This document shows, piece after piece, positions 1 through 5,742 of a stretch of 5,742 nucleotides of DNA. Source of the DNA: Cyclobacteriaceae bacterium (GTDB lineage Bacteria > Bacteroidota > Bacteroidia > Cytophagales > Cyclobacteriaceae). The notes below the pieces were generated by a model that had not been told where the DNA came from, made no database searches, and saw nothing but the letters and a program-made list of their open reading frames with translations. Within the stretch, counting starts at the first letter, position 1. Each line of letters opens with the position of its first letter. The DNA lies in assembly GCA_025358195.1 (NCBI GenBank), contig JANYKP010000462.1:1-5742 (forward strand), read 5' to 3'. Both the position numbers and the translations under genes were made by a program.

Positions 1-99
1 GATTGAAAACAGAATCGAAGGACTTCAAGTAGGCGCAGATTCATACATACCCAAACCTTTTCACCCAGAGCATCTTTTTATCCGGATTGAGAAGCTGAT
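1..99 (+). repeat. Left arm of perfect 99-bp inverted repeat (probable fold-back artefact)
   Basis: These 99 bases are the exact reverse complement of positions 156-254; position 1 pairs with 254 and position 99 with 156, with no mismatch. Pairing stops at position 100. Read on the plus strand, the arm repeats in sense orientation the end of the receiver domain encoded on the minus strand (for example IEKL and IPKPF). It is therefore a second, inverted copy of the same gene segment. Identity at every base, including synonymous positions, argues against an old paralogous copy. The arm may continue to the left of the window. The likely cause is a fold-back chimera from amplification, library preparation or assembly at a contig end. 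A real, recent inverted duplication is possible but less likely. Confidence 0.95.
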
Positions 100-3000
100 G
101 AAGTTCCACGTCGGCCAAATTTTGAAATTTCTTTCGGATCAGTTCCATCCGTTCAATCAGCTTCTCAATCCGGATAAAAAGATGCTCTGGGTGAAAAGGT
201 TTGGGTATGTATGAATCTGCGCCTACTTGAAGTCCTTCGATTCTGTTTTCAATCTCAGCTTTCGCGGTCAACAGAATGACAGGTATGTGACTGGTTTGGA
301 TATTCTCTTTGATTGTCTTACAGAGCGTTAACCCATCCATGTCGGGCATGAGCACATCGCTGATGACCAGATCGATCCTTTCTTCTTCCAGGATGGTAAG
401 CGCTCGTTTACCGCTCTGTGCTTTATGAATGGCATACTTATCCGACAGAATGTTTTCCAGCAAGGAAGTGATCTGAGCATTATCATCCACCACCAGGAGC
501 GAATACGGGTGCTTGCCTAATACCGTATTCATTATTTTCTCAGGTTGATCCAGCAGGTAATGATCGGTTTCAAATTCCAGGGATATTTTTTCATTCAAAT
601 TTGACATGGATAGCATCCCTATGTTTTCTTCCTGCTGATCCGGATAAAATTCCCGTGCAATCGGAATAACTACGGTGAACGTACTCCCCTTTCCAGGTTT
701 GCTTATGAGAAGTATTTCTCCGTTGTGAATAAGCACCAGACTTTTCGTGAGCGACAAGCCGATTCCCGTACTTTTGGCCAAACCGTTGGTGTCGATGATT
801 TGCGCAGAATTCTGATAGAAACTTTCAAATATTTTATCCTTGTTTTCTTCGGCAATACCAATACCCTCATCTTTTACAGCAAAAATGGCTTTGCTGTTAG
901 ATTCCTTTAATGATACGCTTACCATCCCTCCTTTCATGCTGTACTTGATGGCATTGGAAATCAGATTAATTAATATTTTTTCAATCTTTTTGATATCCAC
1001 CAGGGCAGGGAGCGCATCAGGTTCAGGATGAAATTCCAGATGAACTTCACGATCGGTTGCGTGCTGTTGAAAAGATTCTACTACTTTCTGTGTGAACGGA
1101 ACCAAATCAATCCCGGAAATTTGCAGACTGTCTTTACCACTTTCAATTTTGCGGAATTGAATGAGCTCCTCAATCAACTTCTGGAGGCGCAGCGAGTTAC
1201 TGTAAATTCCTTTTAGCTGTTTTGTTTCTCCCGCATCTTTGCTTTTATGAAGCAAGGAGGCAACGGGTCCGAGTATAAGTGTGAGCGGCGTGCGAAATTC
1301 ATGGGCAATATTTGTAAAAAACTGAAGTTTATAATCATTTAGCTCTTTCAATTGAAAGGCTTTTAATTTTTCAATTGCTGACGCCTTATTTGCCCGCCAC
1401 CGCCAACGAACATAGAGTACAATGCCCAATTGAAGCCCCAGGGCCAAAAGAATATAAATACTATATGCCCAGTTAGTTTTCCAAAATGGTGGCGTCACCC
1501 TGATGTTGATCGTCCTGGGCACAGAATTCCAGACTCCATTTTCGTTGGTGCAGTTAATGCTAAGCTTGTAATTACCCGGTGGAATGTTGGTAAGTGTTAC
1601 GGACTGTTGCTGACCAATGAAATTCCAGTCTTTATCAAAATGTTCTAGGAAATAGGCGTACTCACTTTTCTGTTTGTTCCAATAATCCAGCGTGGTAAAA
1701 TAAAAGCTGACAAAATTTTGATCATGCTTCAGCGTAATGTTATCCGTAAAGTCAATGTTATTGGTTAAAATATTGCTGGCATCACCTGGAGCAATGGGCA
1801 CGTTCCTGACTTGAAACTCAGTCACCGACAATCGTGGAAAATAATTCAATACGTTAAGTTTTGACGGATACACAATGTCAAGACCATCGATTCCTCCAAA
1901 AAAGAGCCTTTCTGAAAATTTCGATTTGAAGGTAGCTCCATCGGCGAATTCATTATTCCGCAAGCCATCGTTCGTATCAAAATTCTTAAATGAATTCTTT
2001 ATGTGATTATAAAGCACAAGGCCATGGTTGGTTGAAATCCAGATTCCGGAAGAAGCATCTTCCAGTATGCCATGGATGGTGTTATTGGGCAGGCCTTCTC
2101 GTTGGGTGTAATGGTCTATCCGATACGGTTTAGTTTCCAGGTGTAATCGGTTCAATCCTCCACTCGTGCCGATCCACAGTTGTTCCTGCCTGTCAATGTA
2201 TAAGCTCAATACGTCATTATTGCAGAGGCTGTTTTTTTTGTCGGCATCGGACTGTATGTGATCTTCAATTTCTTTTGTCAATGCATTGTAGCGATAAATC
2301 CCTCCTCCCCGCGTTCCAAACCACAGCATGTTTGGCCGCTCCTCGACGATTGAATATACAACATTGCTTTTTATGGATATCTGTTTCGCCCTGCCAGAGT
2401 GGTGCAATTGATCGTATTCCTGCAGATGATAGTTCCCACCCGAAGTTCTGGAAACTTTCATGCGAATGATGCCGTATCCGCTGGTGCCCAGCCAGATATC
2501 ATTGAATGCATCTACACAAATGGAGTATACAGAACTAAAGGACAGGTCGTTCAGATTCTCAAAATCACGTGGAAAATGAAAAAGTTTGCCGCTCTTTGAT
2601 TCGATCATGTCAATGCCTTCTCCATCAAGCCCGATCCAGATGTTACCCTGATGATCTTTGTTGATTGCCAGTACAGCATTGTTACTTAAGCCATTGCTTG
2701 TATTGATTATTTTAGTCGCATTATTGCCGGGCTTTACAATATTGAGACCACCGCCCCGCGTGCCCACATAAAGTGTTCCTGATTCATCCTCATATACGGA
2801 GCGTATGATGTTGTGTGAGAGTTGACCGTTTTCAGCAGCACCGGATAAAATTGTGTAAAATGCCTTTGGACGTGTCAGGAATTTATAAACGCCATCTCCA
2901 TCGGTGCCTACCCAAACCAAATCCTGGCTTGTCTCCGTGATGGTCAGTATTTTTATTTTGGCATGGGAGAAAGTAGGAAAATAGGAATTCATTTGCTTTA

Positions 3001-3874
3001 ACGAAAACCCGTTATTCTCTTGTTCGACCTTGAAAATGTCACCCGATTCCGTACCAATCCAGATCGCCGAGTGTGCCCGATTTTCAGACAGCGAAGAGAC
3101 GGTAACATTGCCGAGATCTATTGGCTCGGGCTCCTTTTCTATTTCGGCCAGGTTGTACAAGAGTAATTGGCCCTTGTCGTTGGTCATCGCAAGAAAATAA
3201 CGCTGACCTATCTTGAGGAATTTGTGAAATGAAAATGGGGTTGAGCCTTTTAATTCTTTGGTGAAAACCACACGGTTGCCTAGCGTGCAAACAAGTTTGC
3301 CATCGCGGCCAAGAAGGTACAATAGCCCGTCATGGTTTACAAGGTCAACAACCGTAGTGAGCCATTGATGACTAATACCTTCAAATTTTACCGGAAGGAA
3401 TACATCATCGCTGGGCGAGTATCTGCTTATACCCTTTCCTATGAGACTTGTCCAAATAGCGGAGTCAGCGCCAACACAGGCTCTAATATTATATTCCAGG
3501 AATGGAATATCATTGAGACTATCGAGGTAGGTCTGAAATGAATCCGTAGTGCGGTTGTATTTATTGATTCCCTGATGGGTAATGACCCACAAATTTCCAT
3601 AACCGTCTTCAAGAAAATTCCGGATTACGTTGTTGCTGATAGTTCCTTTCAGAAAAGGGTCAGGTTTATAGACCTTTATAGCGCTTCCATCATAGCGATC
3701 CAATCCATCCCAGGTGCCTAACCAAACATGATCATACCGGTCCATATAGACGGATGTGATAGCGCTGTTGGACAGTTTTGATCGCTTATCAACATGCTGA
3801 AACGGCCAGGGTGAAGCCGTGTCTCCCTGAATCAAGTCGGTAAAAAGTGTAAAGAAGAGTAGAATGCTAACCAT
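41..3874 (-). CDS. Hybrid two-component system (HTCS) sensor kinase/response regulator, C-terminus lost
   Basis: A one-protein two-component sensor of Bacteroidota that detects oligosaccharides in the periplasm and controls glycan-use genes. From the ATG at 3874 it is 1277 codons: hydrophobic signal peptide (about 1-20); some 13-14 Reg_prop-like repeats (about 25-690; WLGT..GL, WIGTSGGL), enough for two seven-bladed propellers, several early repeats being degenerate; Y_Y_Y domain (about 720-795); one membrane segment (about 802-822); HisKA H-box AHEFRTPL with H858; HATPase N-box N974, DEGIGI from D1002 and TGIGL from T1036; receiver with D1130/D1131, phospho-acceptor D1173 in SDVLMPDMDG and K1225 in IPKPF. 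All key catalytic residues are present. An in-frame TTG at 3880 is the alternative start; I prefer the ATG because GAGGGG lies 8 nt upstream. Only residues 1-1258 are trustworthy: the last 19 and the stop are read from the inverted arm at 1-99. The family normally continues into an AraC-type helix-turn-helix domain, absent here. The family call is secure; the ligand is not known. Confidence 0.95.
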   Translation of the reverse strand: MVSILLFFTLFTDLIQGDTASPWPFQHVDKRSKLSNSAITSVYMDRYDHVWLGTWDGLDRYDGSAIKVYKPDPFLKGTISNNVIRNFLEDGYGNLWVITHQGINKYNRTTDSFQTYLDSLNDIPFLEYNIRACVGADSAIWTSLIGKGISRYSPSDDVFLPVKFEGISHQWLTTVVDLVNHDGLLYLLGRDGKLVCTLGNRVVFTKELKGSTPFSFHKFLKIGQRYFLAMTNDKGQLLLYNLAEIEKEPEPIDLGNVTVSSLSENRAHSAIWIGTESGDIFKVEQENNGFSLKQMNSYFPTFSHAKIKILTITETSQDLVWVGTDGDGVYKFLTRPKAFYTILSGAAENGQLSHNIIRSVYEDESGTLYVGTRGGGLNIVKPGNNATKIINTSNGLSNNAVLAINKDHQGNIWIGLDGEGIDMIESKSGKLFHFPRDFENLNDLSFSSVYSICVDAFNDIWLGTSGYGIIRMKVSRTSGGNYHLQEYDQLHHSGRAKQISIKSNVVYSIVEERPNMLWFGTRGGGIYRYNALTKEIEDHIQSDADKKNSLCNNDVLSLYIDRQEQLWIGTSGGLNRLHLETKPYRIDHYTQREGLPNNTIHGILEDASSGIWISTNHGLVLYNHIKNSFKNFDTNDGLRNNEFADGATFKSKFSERLFFGGIDGLDIVYPSKLNVLNYFPRLSVTEFQVRNVPIAPGDASNILTNNIDFTDNITLKHDQNFVSFYFTTLDYWNKQKSEYAYFLEHFDKDWNFIGQQQSVTLTNIPPGNYKLSINCTNENGVWNSVPRTINIRVTPPFWKTNWAYSIYILLALGLQLGIVLYVRWRWRANKASAIEKLKAFQLKELNDYKLQFFTNIAHEFRTPLTLILGPVASLLHKSKDAGETKQLKGIYSNSLRLQKLIEELIQFRKIESGKDSLQISGIDLVPFTQKVVESFQQHATDREVHLEFHPEPDALPALVDIKKIEKILINLISNAIKYSMKGGMVSVSLKESNSKAIFAVKDEGIGIAEENKDKIFESFYQNSAQIIDTNGLAKSTGIGLSLTKSLVLIHNGEILLISKPGKGSTFTVVIPIAREFYPDQQEENIGMLSMSNLNEKISLEFETDHYLLDQPEKIMNTVLGKHPYSLLVVDDNAQITSLLENILSDKYAIHKAQSGKRALTILEEERIDLVISDVLMPDMDGLTLCKTIKENIQTSHIPVILLTAKAEIENRIEGLQVGADSYIPKPFHPEHLFIRIEKLIERMELIRKKFQNLADVELHQLLNPDKKMLWVKRFGYV
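156..254 (-). repeat. Right arm of perfect 99-bp inverted repeat (native copy inside HTCS gene)
   Basis: This is the partner of the arm at 1-99 and sits in the receiver-coding part of the HTCS gene. It is the copy that fits its context: it continues without a break into the rest of the receiver domain. The spacer at 100-155 also reads as normal HTCS coding sequence after the receiver, with residues such as ERMELIRKKF, so it is probably genuine too. The foreign join therefore lies at about position 99/100. In single-stranded DNA or RNA the two arms would form a 99-bp stem with a 56-nt loop. Confidence 0.95.
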
Positions 3875-3929
3875 GATCAAAGCCCCTCATCCAAGCTTTC
3901 CACTACAAACGTAGGACATCTGGCGGTGT

Positions 3930-3937
3930 CAAACCTA
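3930..3937 (-). promoter_or_regulatory. Candidate Bacteroidota-type -7 promoter element for the HTCS gene
   Basis: On the minus strand these bases read TAGGTTTG, an exact match to the TAnnTTTG consensus of the primary sigma factor in Bacteroidota. A start site about 7 bp downstream would give a leader of roughly 50 nt before the ATG at 3874. No good TTTG-like -33 element is seen at the usual spacing; minus-strand TAAGTA is there instead. A weak -33 could suggest activator dependence or a chance match. On the plus strand I found no equally good element for the GH130 gene. Confidence 0.4.
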
Positions 3938-3943
3938 TAAAGT

Positions 3944-3970
3944 TGTCCTCTCCGTACTTATATGTCCTCT
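3944..3970. repeat. Pair of 8-bp direct repeats, possible operator
   Basis: TGTCCTCT occurs at 3944-3951 and again at 3963-3970, 19 bp apart start to start, just upstream of the candidate HTCS -7 element. A third, inverted partial copy, AGGACA, lies at 3913-3918. AraC-family regulators often bind direct repeats about two helical turns apart, so this could be a site for the HTCS itself or for another regulator shared with the divergent operon. The repeat is short and could be chance. Confidence 0.35.
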
Positions 3971-4012
3971 GTATTCTCAATTCAATGATTATTTATAACA
4001 GGGCGTACTTAT
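3953..4012. repeat. Pair of 9-bp direct repeats in the divergent intergenic region
   Basis: CGTACTTAT occurs at 3953-3961 and 4004-4012, 51 bp apart start to start, close to five helical turns. The first copy lies between the two TGTCCTCT repeats and the second is about 85 bp before the GH130 start codon. Same-face spacing in a divergent control region is compatible with cooperative protein binding or looping. This is inference from spacing alone. Confidence 0.3.
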
Positions 4013-4097
4013 TAAAAGCAATGATGGACAGCGAAGGGGACGCATTTGGCAAAATTGCAGTTGTAATCGATTGAAATTTCGATTGCGGATTAATTCG

Positions 4098-5162
4098 ATG
4101 CAACAACCCACCGTCCTTGATATTGCTAAGCGCCTGGACCAAAACCCATTGATACGGCCAAGGGATCTCAAGCCAAGCAGTGCTGCCATGACCATCGAAT
4201 GCCTGCTCAATCCGGGAGTTTTCAGGTTTCAGAACAAAATCTGGCTTTTGCTGAGAGTAGCCGAACGTCCGGAGCAGACGGAGGGTCAAGTAAGCTTTCC
4301 CATCTACAACGACAAGGGGGCAATTGAAATCCTCAGGTTTGATAAAACTGATCTTAATCTAGACTTCACTGATCCGCGTATAATTCGCTATAAATCAAAA
4401 GATTATCTTACCACTTTATCTCATCTTAGACTGGTTTGCAGCGATGATGGAAAATCGTTTCAGGAGCCTCCGGGTTGTCAGTCCATCTTCGGCAAAGATG
4501 CATTGGAAGCCTATGGTATTGAAGATTGCCGTGTGACGGAAATAGCCGGAACATACCACCTCACCTATACAATGGTATCGCACCTTGGAGTAGGCGTTGG
4601 ATTGATCCAAACCAGGGATTGGAAAAACTTTGACCGGAAAGGGATGATTTTCCCGCCACACAATAAGGATTGCGCCATTTTCAGTGAAAAGATTGAGGGC
4701 AAGTATTACGCGCTGCATCGTCCGAGCAGTCCACAGCTGGGAGGTAATTATATATGGTTAGCCGAATCCCCCGACCTCCTTCATTGGGGTAATCATAAAT
4801 GTATTGCTGCAACGCGGCCCGGCATGTGGGATGGAACGCGCGTTGGTGCAGGCGCTGCGCCAATTAAAACATCAAAAGGTTGGCTGGAAATTTACCATGG
4901 CGCTAATGCTGACCATCGCTATTGCCTGGGCGCTTTGCTGCTTGACCTGCATGATCCCTCCAAGGTCCTTGCCAGAAGTGAACATCCGATCATGGAGCCC
5001 ACGGCTGACTATGAGTTGACCGGCTTCTTCGGTAACGTGGTATTTACGAATGGTCACATCGTAGAAGGGGACACCATACACATGTATTACGGGGCCAGCG
5101 ATGAGGTAATCTGTGGCGCTGAATTCTCTATAAAGGAAATTCTCAACTCACTCCCACTATAA
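4098..5162 (+). CDS. GH130 family beta-mannoside phosphorylase or beta-mannosidase
   Basis: A five-bladed beta-propeller enzyme of glycoside hydrolase family 130, whose known members act on beta-linked mannosides, either with phosphate (releasing alpha-mannose-1-phosphate) or by hydrolysis. From the ATG at 4098 it is 354 residues, a usual family length. Visible signatures: NPLIRP near residue 16, NPGVF at 38-42, LLLRVAER at 50-57, GIEDCRVT with E142 and D143 (the place of the family's catalytic Asp in the GxEDPR-type motif), NKDCAIFSEK with E197, ALHRPS with H207 and R208, WDGTRVGAGAAP, and WLEIYHG with H267. A TTG at 4071 would add nine residues; the ATG is preferred because the family-like sequence begins only after it. 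No signal peptide or membrane segment is seen, so the enzyme should be cytoplasmic. That fits intracellular processing after import by the transporter gene, which starts one base after this stop. The family is clear; phosphorylase versus hydrolase and the linkage (beta-1,4 or beta-1,2) cannot be decided by eye. Confidence 0.92.
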   Translation: MQQPTVLDIAKRLDQNPLIRPRDLKPSSAAMTIECLLNPGVFRFQNKIWLLLRVAERPEQTEGQVSFPIYNDKGAIEILRFDKTDLNLDFTDPRIIRYKSKDYLTTLSHLRLVCSDDGKSFQEPPGCQSIFGKDALEAYGIEDCRVTEIAGTYHLTYTMVSHLGVGVGLIQTRDWKNFDRKGMIFPPHNKDCAIFSEKIEGKYYALHRPSSPQLGGNYIWLAESPDLLHWGNHKCIAATRPGMWDGTRVGAGAAPIKTSKGWLEIYHGANADHRYCLGALLLDLHDPSKVLARSEHPIMEPTADYELTGFFGNVVFTNGHIVEGDTIHMYYGASDEVICGAEFSIKEILNSLPL

Positions 5163-5163
5163 G

Positions 5164-5742
5164 ATGACGGTCACCGCACTACTTAAGAAGCCCGGCGAGG
5201 AGTACGGTTATTTTCTCGAAATGCCACGCACCATGCGTGTGCTGCTAATGACAAACATGATCTATGCATTTGCCCTTCCGGTAATTGACATATTCGTCGG
5301 CGCTTATATAATGCGCAGCTCCAATGATCCGCGGATTGTCGCAATTTATCAGCTCTCGGTGTACACGGGGATACCCATTACCTTTTTGGTTAATGGATTT
5401 TTGCTGAGCCGGGTGAAAATTGTCAATCTCTACAGTTTCGGAATGCTGCTGAGCGGACTCTCAATGCTCGTAATGATGAGCATGGAAAGTCTTTCCGTCA
5501 CGGGAGTCGGTGTTGCCGGCTTACTGATGGGCTGCTCATTTGGTTTCTTTTGGGCCAACCGGGATTTCCTGGCATTGAACAATACGCACGATTTAACACG
5601 TAATTATTACTATGGCCTGGAGACGTTCTTCTATACAATTACATACATCATCGTACCCTTGCTGGTAGGTTGGTTCTTATCCAATACCGACGCCCGGGGT
5701 TGGTTCGGTGGAAATATTAATACAGCCTATCAGATTGTCACA
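5164..5742 (+). CDS. MFS transporter, N-terminal part (runs off window)
   Basis: An open frame of 193 codons from the ATG at 5164 continues without a stop to the window edge. After a short polar N-terminus (KKPGEEYGYFLEMPRTMR) come hydrophobic segments at about 26-50, 58-82, 88-106, 112-132 and 153-173, with a further one probably starting beyond 184. This is the pattern of the first half of a 12-helix major facilitator permease in the inner membrane. Charged loops such as LLSRVKI after the second helix and FFWANRDF after the fourth fit this superfamily. The start lies one base after the GH130 stop codon, so the two are very likely co-transcribed and perhaps translationally coupled. GH130 genes beside MFS transporters are a known arrangement in Bacteroidota mannan-use loci, which suggests a mannoside or related oligosaccharide substrate. 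Substrate is inference, and the C-terminal half is not visible. Confidence 0.88.
   Translation, partial: MTVTALLKKPGEEYGYFLEMPRTMRVLLMTNMIYAFALPVIDIFVGAYIMRSSNDPRIVAIYQLSVYTGIPITFLVNGFLLSRVKIVNLYSFGMLLSGLSMLVMMSMESLSVTGVGVAGLLMGCSFGFFWANRDFLALNNTHDLTRNYYYGLETFFYTITYIIVPLLVGWFLSNTDARGWFGGNINTAYQIVT

Noticed and set aside
1..99. A second receiver-domain gene fragment on the plus strand, facing the HTCS gene.
   Set aside because: It is base-for-base identical to the reverse complement of 156-254, so it is a copy of the same segment and not an independent gene.
3084..3541. Open frames of 60-75 codons on either strand inside the HTCS gene, and similar antisense frames inside the GH130 gene.
   Set aside because: They overlap strongly supported coding sequence, show no family motifs and have no start context. 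They are shadows of the real frames.
4044..4073. TTTG at 4044-4047 with TAATCGAT about 16 bp later as a promoter for the GH130 gene.
   Set aside because: The second part lacks the TTTG of the TAnnTTTG consensus and the spacing is shorter than usual, so support is too weak to list.
3985..4074. Short plus-strand reading frame of 29 codons (MIIYNRAYLLK...) in the divergent intergenic region, ending before the GH130 ATG; possible leader peptide.
   Set aside because: No ribosome binding site, no recognisable peptide pattern and no attenuator-like hairpin were seen. A frame of this length is expected by chance.
3985..4289. Minus-strand frame of about 98 codons covering the GH130 gene start and part of the intergenic region.
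   Set aside because: It runs antisense through the conserved GH130 N-terminus, has no recognisable domain and would leave no room for the divergent promoter.

Overview
The window looks like a carbohydrate-use locus from a member of the Bacteroidota. The main reason is a hybrid two-component system (HTCS) protein: a periplasmic two-propeller sensor, a Y_Y_Y domain, a histidine kinase and a receiver in one chain. This architecture is typical of that phylum. A Bacteroidota-type TAnnTTTG -7 element upstream and the weak or absent ribosome binding sites agree with this. The genus cannot be told from the sequence.

Layout: (1) Positions 1-254 form a perfect inverted repeat of two 99-bp arms around a 56-nt spacer. 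It lies at the 3' end of the HTCS gene and is most simply read as a fold-back (chimeric) join at a contig end. (2) Positions 41-3874, minus strand, encode the HTCS sensor kinase/response regulator. Its last 19 codons and stop codon come from the reverse-complemented arm, so the real C-terminus, expected to be an AraC-type DNA-binding domain, is missing. (3) Positions 3875-4097 are a 223-bp divergent intergenic region. It holds a candidate HTCS promoter and two sets of short direct repeats that could be operator sites. (4) Positions 4098-5162, plus strand, encode a signal-less GH130 beta-mannoside phosphorylase/hydrolase. (5) Positions 5164-5742, plus strand, encode the first 193 residues of an MFS transporter, one base after the GH130 stop and running off the window.

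Working model (inference): the HTCS senses an oligosaccharide in the periplasm and controls the divergent GH130-MFS operon. The transporter brings a beta-mannoside across the inner membrane and the cytoplasmic GH130 enzyme splits it, by phosphorolysis to mannose-1-phosphate or by hydrolysis. No SusC/SusD pair is visible in this window. I found no RNA gene, CRISPR array or insertion sequence. The most unusual structure is the terminal inverted repeat, and it is more likely an assembly or amplification artefact than biology.
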